Assembly (NCBI RefSeq): GCF_029945685.1
Contig: NZ_JAQSDA010000027.1
Coordinates: forward strand, 372,001 to 436,000
Origin: Polaromonas sp.
Lineage (GTDB): Bacteria; Pseudomonadota; Gammaproteobacteria; Burkholderiales; Burkholderiaceae_C
Reading direction: 5' to 3'
Length of the DNA stretch: 64,000 bases
The notes beneath the pieces were generated by a model. It was not told the DNA's origin. It was given only the letters and a program-made list of their open reading frames with translations, and made no database searches. Position 1 is the stretch's first letter. Each line of letters starts with the position of its first letter. Positions 8,202 to 17,346 of this stretch are shown here, in pieces. The translations under genes were made by a program, and so were the position numbers.

Positions 8202-9122
8202 TCATGAACCGGGGTAGAAAGGCTTTCCGATCGATGTCGGCATGTTCAGCCTGATCCAGCGCGGGTTGCGCGAGATCAGCACCAGCACCACGATGGTCGC
8301 CAGGTAGGGCAGCATGGTCAGGAACTGGGGCGGCACATCCACGCCCAGCCCTTGCAGATGAAACTGCAGCATGGTCACGCCACCGAACAGATAAGCACCA
8401 AGCAACACCCGTGCCGGGCGCCAGGTGGCAAAGGTGGTCAGGGCCAGCGCAATCCATCCTTTGCCGGCAATCATGCCTTCGACCCACAGCGGCGTGTAGA
8501 CCACCGAGACATAGGCACCGGCCAGGCCGCACAGCGCGCCACCGGCCACCACCGCTGCCAGGCGGATGCGCCGCACCGGGTAACCGAGCGCGTGCGCCGA
8601 TTCCGGGCTTTCACCGACCGAACGCAGCACCAGACCGGCGCGGGTGCGGTACAAAAACCAGATCAGCCCGACCGTCAGCACCATGGCCAGGTAGACCATG
8701 GGGTGCTGGCGAAACAGCGCCGGCCCGACAAAAGGCAGGTCACCGAGCCAGGGCAAGGCGTACTGGCCCTGCTCGGGGAGTTTTTCCTGCACGTACTTGA
8801 TGCCGGCAAAGGCCGAAAAGCCTGCACCAAACAGGCTCAGCGCCAGCCCGGTGGCGTACTGGTTGGTGTTCAGCCAGATCACCAGCACACCGAAGACGGC
8901 GGCCAACAGGGCGCCGGCGGCCATGCCGGCGGCAAAACCGAGCCAGATGTTGCCGCTGTGCACCACGGCGGCAAAACCGGCAATCGCGGCGCAGAGCATC
9001 ATGCCCTCGGCGCCCAGGTTGACGATGCCGGCTTTTTCATTGATCAAGAGGCCCAGAGAAGCAATCGCCAGCACGGTGCCGGCGCTCAGGGTGGCTGCCA
9101 CCAGCAATGCGGTGGAGTCCAT
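8202..9122 (-). CDS. ABC transporter permease (BMP-type, second subunit)
   Basis: A 306-residue polytopic membrane protein of the branched-chain/BMP permease fold. The start MDSTALLVAATLSAG overlaps the upstream permease stop by one base (TGATG), and an AAAGGAG site precedes it; longer open frames upstream are not used. Characteristic segments are INEKAGIVNLGAEGMMLCAA near the N-terminus and SVGESPESAHALGYPVRRIR, the cytoplasmic loop that contacts the ATPase. It pairs with the larger permease encoded just upstream to form the heterodimeric channel for purine import. Confidence 0.92.
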   Translation of the reverse strand: MDSTALLVAATLSAGTVLAIASLGLLINEKAGIVNLGAEGMMLCAAIAGFAAVVHSGNIWLGFAAGMAAGALLAAVFGVLVIWLNTNQYATGLALSLFGAGFSAFAGIKYVQEKLPEQGQYALPWLGDLPFVGPALFRQHPMVYLAMVLTVGLIWFLYRTRAGLVLRSVGESPESAHALGYPVRRIRLAAVVAGGALCGLAGAYVSVVYTPLWVEGMIAGKGWIALALTTFATWRPARVLLGAYLFGGVTMLQFHLQGLGVDVPPQFLTMLPYLATIVVLVLISRNPRWIRLNMPTSIGKPFYPGS

Positions 9123-10207
9123 CAGCGCGCTCCTTTCATGGATGCGGAGATGCGGCCTGTCCAGCGTACACGGTAAGCAATCAGGGTGTCGCAGGCCAGC
9201 AGACTGAACAGCAGCAGGCCCTGGAACACCCCGGTCAGCGACTTGGGCAGCCCCAGGCGCGACTGGGCCAGTTCGCCGCCAATATAGAACATGCTCATCA
9301 GGATCGCCGAAAACACCATGCCGGCCGGGTGCAGGCGCCCGACAAAGGCCACGATGATCGCGGCAAAGCCGTAGCCGGCCGGCACATAAGGCGTGAGCTG
9401 GCCAATCGGCCCGGCCACCTCCAGCGCACCGGCCAGCCCGGCCGCCCCGCCGGAGGTCAAGAGCGCCACCCACAAGGCCTTGCGCGAGGAAAAGCCGGCG
9501 TACCGCGCCGCGGCGGGCGCCAGGCCGCCCACCTGCTGGGCAAAACCGGCGCGGGTGCGAAACAGGAAAAGCCACAAGGCCAGCGCGCCGGCCAGGCCGA
9601 TCAGCAGGCCGATGCTGACGCGCGAGCCGCTCATCAGGCGCGGAATCTGCGTCACCGCCTCAAAGGTCTTGGTCTGCGGAAAGTTGTAGCCCTGCGGATC
9701 CTTCCAGGGGCCGAACACCAGGTAGCTGAGCACCATGTCGGCCACATAAACCAGCATCAGGCTGACCAGGATTTCATTGGCGTTGAAGCGGTCGCGCAGC
9801 AGTGCCGTGATGCCGGCCCAGGCCATGCCACCCAGCACACCGGCCGCGATGATGGCCGGAACGATCCACGGACCGGTGGTTTTGTCGGCCAGCAGGGCTA
9901 CGCCGCCCGCCGCCACCGCGCCGATGACAAACTGGCCCTCGGCGCCGATGTTCCAGACATTGGAGCGGAAACACACGGCCAGACCCAGCGCAATGATCAG
10001 CAGCGGGGTCGCCTTGACCATCAGTTCGCTCAGCGCATAAGGCGACTTGACCGGTTCCCAGAAAAAGATCTGCAGGCCGCGCACCGGGTCCTTGCCCAGT
10101 GCCGCAAACAGCAACACGCCGATCACCACCGTGATCAGCAGCGCCAGCAGCGGCGAGCCGATGCTCCACCATCGCGAGGGCTGCGGCCGGGCTTCAAGCT
10201 TGAGCAT
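9122..10207 (-). CDS. ABC transporter permease (BMP-type, first subunit)
   Basis: A 361-residue inner-membrane permease. The start MLKLEARPQ is preferred because GGGGAGG lies at correct spacing; it overlaps the end of the ATPase gene by 14 bases. Typical features are the long first hairpin, the FRSNVWNIGAEGQFVIGAVAAG motif after the second membrane segment and GYGFAAIIVAFVGRLHPAGMV near the C-terminus. Tight overlaps on both sides show translational coupling within the transporter operon. Confidence 0.92.
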   Translation of the reverse strand: MLKLEARPQPSRWWSIGSPLLALLITVVIGVLLFAALGKDPVRGLQIFFWEPVKSPYALSELMVKATPLLIIALGLAVCFRSNVWNIGAEGQFVIGAVAAGGVALLADKTTGPWIVPAIIAAGVLGGMAWAGITALLRDRFNANEILVSLMLVYVADMVLSYLVFGPWKDPQGYNFPQTKTFEAVTQIPRLMSGSRVSIGLLIGLAGALALWLFLFRTRAGFAQQVGGLAPAAARYAGFSSRKALWVALLTSGGAAGLAGALEVAGPIGQLTPYVPAGYGFAAIIVAFVGRLHPAGMVFSAILMSMFYIGGELAQSRLGLPKSLTGVFQGLLLFSLLACDTLIAYRVRWTGRISASMKGAR

Positions 10208-11771
10208 GGGCAACCTCCCCGGCATGGTCCGTCCACAGTCCGCTCATCCACTGCCCGACCAGTTCCACCGTCGCACCGGCACGCGGCAGGGCCGGCGAGA
10301 TCTGGCCCTTGGCCATCACGTAGAGGCGGTCACAGATATCGAACAGCTCCTCGAGTTCCTCACTGACCACCAGCACCGCACAGCCGTTGTCGCGCAGCTT
10401 GAGCAGTTCACCGCGGATTTGCGCCGAGGCGCCCACGTCCACACCCCATGTGGGTTGCGAAACAATCAGCAGCGTGGGTTGGGCCTCGATCTCGCGGCCG
10501 ACCAGGAATTTCTGCAGGTTGCCGCCCGACAGCGACTGCGCCGCCGCCTGCGGGCCGCCGGCCTTGACCTGGTAACGGGCGATGATGCCGGCCGCCTGCG
10601 CCTGCAGGGCACCGAGCTTGAGCCAGCCGCCCCGGCCCACCGCATCACTGCGCGTGAGCAGCAGGTTGTGCGCCAGGCTCAGCGTCGGCACGGCACCGCG
10701 CCCCAGGCGCTCTTCCGGCAGGAAATGCAGGCCCAGCGCACGGCGCTGCATGGGACCGAGCCGGCCCACGCCCTGCCCCGCGACCTGGATGCTGTCGCCT
10801 GCCGCACGCCTGTCTTCACCCGACAACGCATACAGCAGCTCCTTCTGGCCGTTGCCCGAGACGCCGGCAATGCCCACCACCTCGCCGGCGCGCACCGTCA
10901 GCGCAATGTGTTGCAGGTCCACGCCGAACTGGTCTTCCCGCGCCAGGCTCAGGTCGCGCACCTGCAGCACCACGGCGCCGGCGGGCTGCTCACGGTGTTC
11001 CAGTGCCGGCGGCTCGGCGCCAATCATCAGGCGGCTCAGCGAGGCATTGGACTCCTCGCGCGGATCACAGACGCCGGTGACCTTGCCACCGCGCAGCACC
11101 GTGCACGCCGTGCACAGCGCCCGGATCTCGTGCAGCTTGTGGCTGATGTACAAAATGCTGCAGCCGCGTGCGGCCAGCTGGCGCAGGGTGACAAACAGGT
11201 TTTCGACCGCCTGCGGCGTCAGCACCGAGGTCGGCTCGTCAAGTATCAGGAGTTTGGGGTTGGTCAGCAGCGAACGCACAATCTCCACGCGCTGGCGCTC
11301 GCCCACACCCAGGGTGTGCACCGGGCGCGTGGGTTCGAGCTGCAGGCCGTACTCCTGCGTGGTGGCGATGATGCGGCGCGATACCTCGGCCAGGCTCAGA
11401 CTTTTACCCAGACCGAGCCAGACGTTTTCCGCCACCGTCAGCGTGTCGAACAGGCTGAAATGCTGGAACACCATGGCGATGCCCAGCGCGCGTGCCTCCT
11501 GCGGGTTGCGGATCACCACCGGACGGCCGTCGACCTCGACCTGGCCGGCGTCGGGCTTGACCGCGCCGTAGATGATTTTCATCAGCGTCGATTTGCCGGC
11601 GCCGTTTTCGCCGAGCACGGCGTGGATTTCGCCCGGCAACACCGTCAGCGAGACATCGCTGTTGGCGACCACCGCCGGGTAGGCCTTGGTGATGCCGGTC
11701 AGCCGCAGGCGCGGCGCGCCAGCGGAGGGCGGGCCGGCAGTCGGGTCGGAAGGAACAGTGGAAGCGGACAT
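10194..11771 (-). CDS. ABC transporter ATP-binding protein, duplicated nucleotide-binding domains
   Basis: A 525-residue sugar/BMP-type ATPase containing two ABC cassettes. The first has Walker A GENGAGKSTLMK near residue 55, a signature written GVGERQRVEI and Walker B LLILDEPTSVL. The second has a degenerate Walker A (GVSGNGQKELL) and signature LSGGNLQKFLVGRE, as is normal for this class. It opens the transporter operon (ATPase, two permeases, lipoprotein receptor). The upstream gene on the same strand is a LysR regulator, with an interspersed repeat in the 60-base gap, so separate transcription is possible. Confidence 0.94.
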   Translation of the reverse strand: MSASTVPSDPTAGPPSAGAPRLRLTGITKAYPAVVANSDVSLTVLPGEIHAVLGENGAGKSTLMKIIYGAVKPDAGQVEVDGRPVVIRNPQEARALGIAMVFQHFSLFDTLTVAENVWLGLGKSLSLAEVSRRIIATTQEYGLQLEPTRPVHTLGVGERQRVEIVRSLLTNPKLLILDEPTSVLTPQAVENLFVTLRQLAARGCSILYISHKLHEIRALCTACTVLRGGKVTGVCDPREESNASLSRLMIGAEPPALEHREQPAGAVVLQVRDLSLAREDQFGVDLQHIALTVRAGEVVGIAGVSGNGQKELLYALSGEDRRAAGDSIQVAGQGVGRLGPMQRRALGLHFLPEERLGRGAVPTLSLAHNLLLTRSDAVGRGGWLKLGALQAQAAGIIARYQVKAGGPQAAAQSLSGGNLQKFLVGREIEAQPTLLIVSQPTWGVDVGASAQIRGELLKLRDNGCAVLVVSEELEELFDICDRLYVMAKGQISPALPRAGATVELVGQWMSGLWTDHAGEVAHAQA

Positions 11772-11794
11772 TGTCTCGTGGTTTTTATATATGT

Positions 11795-11847
11795 TTTAAG
11801 GCTCTAGCCCTTGTGCATCATGCGCAAACAGCTATTCTTTTCGTAGC
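11795..11847 (-). repeat. Family-1 interspersed repeat overlapping the lysR 3' end
   Basis: On the minus strand: GCTACGAAAAGAATAGCTG, TTTGCGCATGA, spacer, CAAGGGCTAGAGCCTTAAAA. It matches the family consensus along its full length. Its first half encodes the last five residues (ALRKE) and the stop codon of the LysR gene. Confidence 0.75.
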
Positions 11848-12764
11848 GCCGATGCCACCGTCTTGACCCGGTCACGCAGCCATTTGGCCGACGCCGACGC
11901 ATGGGTGCGCTCATGCCAGAGCTGGTAATACATCATGCGGGGGAAGTCTACCGGGCACGGCAGGATTTTCAGCGGCAAGGTGGCCGTGTAACGCTCGCAG
12001 TACTGGCGGCCGGTGGTCAGCACCAGCAGGCTGGACGCCACCATGGCCGGGATCAGGCCGAAGTGCGGGCAGCGCACCGTGATGTTGCGCTGCAGGCCCA
12101 GCTTGTCCAGGTGTTCGTCGATCACCCCCTTGGCGCCCGGGTGCGTGGGCGTGGGCGCCACATGTTCGGCGGCCAGCCAGCTGGCGCTGTCCCAGCCGCG
12201 GCGGGCCGCCGGGTGGTCTTGGGCCACCAGGCACACCACCTCGTCACCGAACAGGCGCGCCATGTGCAGGTCATCCGGCGGCGCGGGCCAGTTGCCGACC
12301 ACGATGTCGACCTCGCCCTGCGCCAGCCGCGTGCGGTAGTCCGACGCGCCCGACAGCGGATGAATGTCCACATGGCACAGCGGCGCCGTGTTCTTGATCT
12401 GCGCCACGAGCTGCGGCAAAAACAGCGGGTCCATGTAGTCGCTGCAGGCCAGGCTGAAGGTGCTGGTGGCGGTGGCCGGGTCGAAGCCGCGTGCATCGCT
12501 GAACAGCACCTCGGCCGCCCGGAGAATGCGCGCCGACGGGTCGATCATGCGCAGGCCGGCGTCGGTGGGCACCATGCCCGCGCCCGAACGCACCAGCAGC
12601 GGGTCCCCCGCCAGCTCGCGCAGGCGCTTGAGCGCGGCGCTGACGGCGGGCTGGTACATTCCCAGGCGGATGGCGGCGCGTGAAACACTGCGTTCGGTCA
12701 GCACGGTATTCAAGACCCTTATGAGATGGAGGTCTATCTTGTCGAATAAGGCCTGGTCTTTCAT
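11832..12764 (-). CDS. LysR-family transcriptional regulator of the purine region
   Basis: A 310-residue LTTR with an N-terminal helix-turn-helix (about residues 12-70; SVSRAAIRLGMYQPAVSAALKRLREL) and a substrate-binding-like effector domain. It is divergent from xdhAB across a 72-base spacer holding two GGGTNTACCC palindromes, the usual layout for a regulator controlling its neighbour, and lies upstream of the purine ABC operon on the same strand. Xanthine, urate or another purine intermediate is a plausible co-inducer (inference). The C-terminal five residues come from an interspersed repeat. Confidence 0.9.
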   Translation of the reverse strand: MKDQALFDKIDLHLIRVLNTVLTERSVSRAAIRLGMYQPAVSAALKRLRELAGDPLLVRSGAGMVPTDAGLRMIDPSARILRAAEVLFSDARGFDPATATSTFSLACSDYMDPLFLPQLVAQIKNTAPLCHVDIHPLSGASDYRTRLAQGEVDIVVGNWPAPPDDLHMARLFGDEVVCLVAQDHPAARRGWDSASWLAAEHVAPTPTHPGAKGVIDEHLDKLGLQRNITVRCPHFGLIPAMVASSLLVLTTGRQYCERYTATLPLKILPCPVDFPRMMYYQLWHERTHASASAKWLRDRVKTVASALRKE

Positions 12765-12795
12765 ACCTTTTTGTGCATCGGCTTGATACGGCGAT

Positions 12796-12828
12796 GGGTA
12801 TACCCGCGTCGCGCGATTGGGTTTACCC
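12796..12828. promoter_or_regulatory. Paired GGGTNTACCC palindromes between lysR and xdhA
   Basis: GGGTATACCC (perfect) and GGGTTTACCC (one central mismatch) are spaced 23 bases start to start, about two helical turns, in the divergent lysR/xdhA spacer. This spacing and position fit a LysR operator, but the palindromes are not of the classical T-N11-A length, so the assignment is tentative. Confidence 0.45.
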
Positions 12829-12836
12829 TAGTAATT

Positions 12837-14402
12837 ATGGACATTCAATCGCCTCTTAAAACCATTCAGTTCATCCGGGGGGGCGAAGTGGTCGCGCTCG
12901 CCAATGTACCACCCAGCCGCACGCTGCTGGAGGTGCTGCGCGAGGACCTGGGCTGCACCGGCACCAAGGAAGGCTGCGGCGAAGGCGACTGCGGCGCCTG
13001 CACGGTGGTGGTCGGCGAGGCCGAAGGCGGACGCATCCGTTACCGGGCGGTCAACAGCTGCATCAAGCTGGCGCATTCGATCGATGGACAGGCGCTGTGG
13101 ACCGTTGAGGACCTGGCCGCCGACGACGGCACGCTGCATCCGGCGCAGGAGGCCATGGTGCAGTGTCATGGCAGCCAGTGCGGCTTCTGCACCCCCGGTT
13201 TTGTCATGAGCCTGTTTGGCATGTACCAGAACCATGTCAGCAAAGGCCAGACCATCACGCGCGAGCTGGCGCAGCAGGAGCTGTCGGGCAACCTGTGCCG
13301 CTGTACCGGCTACCGGCCTATTCTGGACGCTGCGCAGCAGATGGCGACGCTCCCGGCCGTGCCGGTGGACGTCACCTTGCTATCAAAACTGGAGCTGCTT
13401 GCTCAGACCCGGCAAGGGCTGGGGGCCGATTCGGCTTATAACGCGCCGCAGACGCTTGCTGGACTGCTGGCCGCCCGCGCCGCCTACCCCGAGGCCCAAC
13501 TCGTGGCCGGTTGCACCGACGTCGGCCTCTGGGTGACCAAGATGCACATGCAGTTCGGCCAGGTGCTGGACGTCACGCGGGTGACAGAACTGCGGCGCGT
13601 CGAGCACTACGCGCACCACATCGCGATAGGCGCGGCCGTCACGCTCAGCGACGCCTTCGCCGCGCTGGTGACCGATCGGCCGCAGCTGCAGGCCTTTGCC
13701 CATCGTTTTGCCGGCCTGCCCGTACGCAACGCCGGCACCCTGGGCGGCAACGTGGCCAACGGTTCGCCGATTGGCGACTCGATGCCGCTGCTGATTGCGC
13801 TGGGCGCGAATGTCGTGCTGATGAGTGTGCGCGGCCACCGCGAGCTGCCGCTGGAGCAGCTCTACACCGGCTACCGCAAGAATGTGATGGCCAAAGACGA
13901 GGTGCTGGCCTGGGTCAAGGTGCCCAAGCCTGGCAGCCCTCACCCTAACCCTCTCCCAGAGGGAGAGGGAAAAACACCAAACGCTCCGACCCCCTCGCCC
14001 CACCGGGGAGAGGGCCGGGGTGAGGGGCAGGAGTTGTTGCGCGTCTACAAGATTTCCAAGCGCTACGACGACGATATCTCGGCCGTCTGCCTAGCCCTGA
14101 ACCTGCAGATCGAGGACGGCAAGGTGCTGAAAGCCTCTATCGGCGCGGGCGGCGTGGCGGCCACGCCCGTGCGCGCGGCGCGCACCGAAGCCGCGCTCGC
14201 CGGCCAGCCCTGGTCACAGGCAACCGTGCGGCGCGCCATCACCACACTGCGCGCCGAGTTTTCGCCGATCTCCGACATGCGCGCCTCGGGCGCCTACCGC
14301 AGCGAGGTGCTGGGCAACCTGCTGCAGCGCTTCTGGCTGGAGAGCCAGGGTTTGCAGCAGATCAATCTGGAGTCTTTTGTCCTGGTGGAGGAATCCGCAT
14401 GA
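12837..14402 (+). CDS. xdhA: Xanthine dehydrogenase small subunit (2Fe-2S and FAD)
   Basis: A 521-residue iron-sulfur/flavin subunit that passes electrons from the molybdenum site to NAD. Ferredoxin-like cluster ligands C47, C52 and C55 lie in GCGEGDCGACT, and the second cluster ligands in CHGSQCGFCTPG and NLCRCTGYRPI. The FAD domain carries LVAGCTDVGLWVTK and GGNVANGSPIGDSMP. The start MDIQSPLK is chosen over a frame extension because the ferredoxin fold begins there. Two foreign segments are in frame: residues about 181-199 (family-1 repeat, in the linker between domains) and 368-398 (double REP, PHPNPLPEGEG type, inside the FAD region). It overlaps xdhB by four bases (ATGA). Confidence 0.94.
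   Translation: MDIQSPLKTIQFIRGGEVVALANVPPSRTLLEVLREDLGCTGTKEGCGEGDCGACTVVVGEAEGGRIRYRAVNSCIKLAHSIDGQALWTVEDLAADDGTLHPAQEAMVQCHGSQCGFCTPGFVMSLFGMYQNHVSKGQTITRELAQQELSGNLCRCTGYRPILDAAQQMATLPAVPVDVTLLSKLELLAQTRQGLGADSAYNAPQTLAGLLAARAAYPEAQLVAGCTDVGLWVTKMHMQFGQVLDVTRVTELRRVEHYAHHIAIGAAVTLSDAFAALVTDRPQLQAFAHRFAGLPVRNAGTLGGNVANGSPIGDSMPLLIALGANVVLMSVRGHRELPLEQLYTGYRKNVMAKDEVLAWVKVPKPGSPHPNPLPEGEGKTPNAPTPSPHRGEGRGEGQELLRVYKISKRYDDDISAVCLALNLQIEDGKVLKASIGAGGVAATPVRAARTEAALAGQPWSQATVRRAITTLRAEFSPISDMRASGAYRSEVLGNLLQRFWLESQGLQQINLESFVLVEESA
13378..13433 (+). repeat. Family-1 repeat in frame inside xdhA
   Basis: TTGCTATCAAAACTGGAGCT, GCTTGCTCAGACC, then AAGGGCTGGGGGCCGATT: full-length match to the family. 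Translated as LLSKLELLAQ..GLGADS in the linker after the iron-sulfur domains. Confidence 0.8.
13937..14029 (+). repeat. Family-B double palindrome in frame inside xdhA
   Basis: Two convergent REP units (CCCTCACCC..CTCTCCC/GGGAGAGGG and CCCCTCGCCCC..GGGGAGAGGG..GGGGTGAGGGG) forming nested hairpins. It encodes a low-complexity Pro/Gly/Glu segment between conserved FAD-domain blocks. Confidence 0.85.
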
Positions 14403-16783
14403 ACGCCCGGGAAAAGAACCACAACGAAGGCCCGGTCAGCCGCGCCGACAACCCGGCCACGCCGGTTGCCCCTGTGCCGCCCGTGGCCGCCCCCGCCGCA
14501 TCGAACAAGCCCGCGCGCGGCGCTGCCGGCAAGTCGCACAAACACGAAAGCGCCCGCGCGCAGGTGGCCGGTGCCGCCACCTATGTGGACGACATCCTGG
14601 AAGCGCGCGGCACCCTGTACGCGGCGCCCATTCTCTCGACCATCGCCCACGGCCGGCTGCTGGGCGTGGATGCCGCCGCCGCGCTGGCCATGCCCGGCGT
14701 GCGCGGTATCGTGCTGGCTAGCGACGTGCCCGGCGACCCGCTGCTGGCTACTTTTGTGCATGACGAGCCGGTGTTTGCCACCGATACCGTCGAGCACATC
14801 GGCCAGGTGATCGGACTGGTGGTCGCCGGATCGGTCATGCAGGCGCGCCGCGCTGCACGCAAGGTCACCCTGGCCATCGAGGAACTGCCGGCCATCCTGG
14901 ACGTACGCGATGCGCTGAAAGCCGAAAACTACGTGTTGCCACCGGTGTTCGTCCAGCGCGGCGACGCGGCGCAGGCGCTGGCCTCGGCCCCGCACACCTT
15001 GAGCGGCCAGCTCGAGGTGGGCGGCCAGGAACACTTCTACCTCGAAGGGCAGATCGCCTACGTCGTGCCGCAGGAGCAGAACCAGTGGCTGGTGTATTCC
15101 AGCACCCAGCACCCGGGGGAGGTGCAGCACTGGGTGTCGCACGCGCTGGGCATCCACAACCATGCGGTGCGTGTCGAATGCCGGCGCATGGGCGGCGGCT
15201 TCGGCGGCAAGGAAACGCAGGCCGGCCACCTGGCGGTGTGGGCCGCGGTGGCTGCGAACAAATTAAAATGCCCCATCAAGCTGCGGCTGGACCGCGACGA
15301 CGACTTCATGGTCACCGGCAAGCGCCACCCGTTTGCCTACGACTACACGGTGGGGTTCGATGACAGCGGGCGCCTGCACGGCCTGAAACTTTTGATGGCC
15401 GCCAACTGCGGCTTCAGCGCCGACCTGAGCGGCCCGGTCGCGGACCGCGCGATTTTTCACACCGACAACGCCTACTTTCTGGAAGACGTGGAGATTGCGT
15501 CCTACCGATGCAAGACCAACACCCAGAGCCACACCGCGTTTCGCGGCTTCGGCGGTCCGCAGGGCGTGGTGCTGATCGAAACCATCCTCGGCGACATCGC
15601 CCGGCACCTGGGCCTGGACCCGCTGGATGTGCGCAAGCGCAACCTGTACGGCGTCGACGGGCGCAATGTCACCCACTACCAGATGAAGGTCGAAGACAAC
15701 ATCCTCGACCCAATGCTATCAAAACTGGAGCTGTCTGCGCAATACCGGAGCCGGCGCAAGGCCATTTCGGCATGGAACGCGAAGAGCCCGGTGATCAAGC
15801 GCGGCATCGCGATCACGCCGGTGAAGTTCGGCATCTCGTTCACCGCCACCCTGTTCAACCAGGCCGGCGCGCTGGTGCATGTGTACACCGACGGCAGCGT
15901 GCAGGTGAATCACGGCGGCACCGAGATGGGCCAGGGTCTGAACACCAAGGTGGCGCAAATTGTTGCCGACGAACTCGGCGTGGCCTTTGACGACGTGCTG
16001 GCCACCGCCAGCGACACCAGCAAGATACCGAACGCCTCGGCCACCGCCGCCTCGGCCGGCACCGACCTGAACGCGCGCGCCGCCCAGTACGCCGCGCGCA
16101 ACGTACGCGACAACCTGGCGCAGTTTGTGGCCGGGCTGGACGGCTGCGGCGCCGGCGCCGTGTCTTTTGCCGGCGGCAAGATCAGCTCGCCCAAAGGCAG
16201 CCGTCCCTTCCCGGAAGTGGTGCGCCTGGCCTACGCCAACCGCATCCAGCTGTGGAGCGACGGTTTTTACCGCACACCCAAAATCCACTACGACAAAACC
16301 ACGCTGACCGGCCGGCCGTTTTATTACTTTGCCTACGGTGCGGCCTGCAGCGAGGTCGCCATCGACACCCTGACCGGCGAAAGCCGCGTGCTCAAGGTCG
16401 ACATCCTGCACGACGTGGGCACCAGCATCAATCCGGCCATCGACATCGGCCAGATCGAGGGCGGCTTTGTGCAGGGCATGGGCTGGCTGACGACAGAGCA
16501 GCTGGTGTGGAACAACAAGGGCCACCTGAGCACGCACGCGCCCAGCACCTACAAGATCCCGGCGACCGGCGACATCCCCGAACACTTCAAGGTGGACTTC
16601 TGGCCCGAGCCGAACCGGGAGGACAACGTCTTCGGCAGCAAGGCCGTCGGTGAGCCGCCCTTCATGCTGGCGATCAGCGTGCTGGAAGCGCTGAAGGAGG
16701 CCGTCGCGGCGGCAAGGCCGGGTGCGGTGAATTTGGAAGCACCGGCGACGGCCGAACATGTGCTGCGGGCACTCCAGGGCTAG
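14399..16783 (+). CDS. xdhB: Xanthine dehydrogenase molybdopterin-binding subunit
   Basis: The 794-residue catalytic subunit oxidising hypoxanthine and xanthine to urate. Molybdopterin and active-site motifs are clear: GGGFGGKE, TAFRGFGGPQG with the catalytic-pocket Arg, VNHGGTEMGQGLNTKV, SAGTDLNARA, and KAVGEPPFMLAISV near the C-terminus carrying the catalytic Glu. The N-terminal 40 residues are Pro/Ala-rich and poorly conserved. It is translationally coupled to xdhA. Residues about 439-456 (MLSKLELSAQ) are encoded by an in-frame family-1 repeat lying between conserved blocks. The maturation factor xdhC is about 26 kb away. Confidence 0.95.
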   Translation: MNAREKNHNEGPVSRADNPATPVAPVPPVAAPAASNKPARGAAGKSHKHESARAQVAGAATYVDDILEARGTLYAAPILSTIAHGRLLGVDAAAALAMPGVRGIVLASDVPGDPLLATFVHDEPVFATDTVEHIGQVIGLVVAGSVMQARRAARKVTLAIEELPAILDVRDALKAENYVLPPVFVQRGDAAQALASAPHTLSGQLEVGGQEHFYLEGQIAYVVPQEQNQWLVYSSTQHPGEVQHWVSHALGIHNHAVRVECRRMGGGFGGKETQAGHLAVWAAVAANKLKCPIKLRLDRDDDFMVTGKRHPFAYDYTVGFDDSGRLHGLKLLMAANCGFSADLSGPVADRAIFHTDNAYFLEDVEIASYRCKTNTQSHTAFRGFGGPQGVVLIETILGDIARHLGLDPLDVRKRNLYGVDGRNVTHYQMKVEDNILDPMLSKLELSAQYRSRRKAISAWNAKSPVIKRGIAITPVKFGISFTATLFNQAGALVHVYTDGSVQVNHGGTEMGQGLNTKVAQIVADELGVAFDDVLATASDTSKIPNASATAASAGTDLNARAAQYAARNVRDNLAQFVAGLDGCGAGAVSFAGGKISSPKGSRPFPEVVRLAYANRIQLWSDGFYRTPKIHYDKTTLTGRPFYYFAYGAACSEVAIDTLTGESRVLKVDILHDVGTSINPAIDIGQIEGGFVQGMGWLTTEQLVWNNKGHLSTHAPSTYKIPATGDIPEHFKVDFWPEPNREDNVFGSKAVGEPPFMLAISVLEALKEAVAAARPGAVNLEAPATAEHVLRALQG
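15714..15767 (+). repeat. Family-1 repeat in frame inside xdhB
   Basis: TGCTATCAAAACTGGAGCTG, TCTGCGCAATACC, GGCGCAAGGCCATTT: matches the family over its length, including the same CTATCAAAACTGGAGCTG core seen in xdhA. Both xdh copies are read in the same frame (LSKLEL). Confidence 0.75.
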
Positions 16784-17013
16784 GACAATCAGGAGTTTGC
16801 GAGTTGTAGGTCGATGACGCAAAGATTTGGCTCAAACGCCACCGAACGCGCATCCTGTTCAGCTCAGGTTCAGCCGCACGCCTGCAACATGGCCCCAAGG
16901 TTCAGGACAGACCACCGGGCCTCAACCCCTTGAACCTTTCCCACCGAGCAAAGCCGTAGAGAAAAGCCGCAGAGCAAAGCGCTTTTCTTGCCCACATCCC
17001 GCGAAAGAATTCC

Positions 17014-17346
17014 ATGAAATCCATCAACCAGGTCTTCCTGTTGACCGCCTGCTGCACGATGCTGCTGACCGCATGCAACAAGGCGGAGAACCCGGGCGCG
17101 ACACTGACTCCGGCTGCCAGCGCAGTTGCCAATGTTTCAGACGCCGACATCACCATCCATGTCAAATCCGCACTGAACAAGGAACCCGGTCTGGCGGGGC
17201 TGGACATCGCAGTCGTCACCACCAAGGGCGACGTTCGGCTCACGGGTGTCGTGTCAAGCCAGGCGCAGATCGATACCGCCATCAGCGCCGCACGGGCCGC
17301 CCAGGGCGCCCACACCATCCACGATGAGTTAACCGTCAAGCAGTGA
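17014..17346 (+). CDS. BON-domain lipoprotein
   Basis: A 110-residue protein with a lipoprotein signal (LLTAC, Cys21) and one BON domain from about residue 42 to the end: DADITIHVKSALN, ..GDVRLTGVVSSQAQIDTAI. BON domains bind phospholipid or envelope components and the family includes OsmY-like stress proteins. It stands alone on the plus strand; its last 18 bases overlap the 3' end of the convergent apbE-like gene. Envelope-stress function is a family inference. Confidence 0.88.
   Translation: MKSINQVFLLTACCTMLLTACNKAENPGATLTPAASAVANVSDADITIHVKSALNKEPGLAGLDIAVVTTKGDVRLTGVVSSQAQIDTAISAARAAQGAHTIHDELTVKQ

Noticed and set aside
14720..14765. CTGGCTAGC..CTGGCTACTTTT in xdhB as another family-1 copy
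   Set aside because: Lacks the TTGCGCCC and AAGGGCT blocks in order; the encoded protein is normal XdhB sequence.
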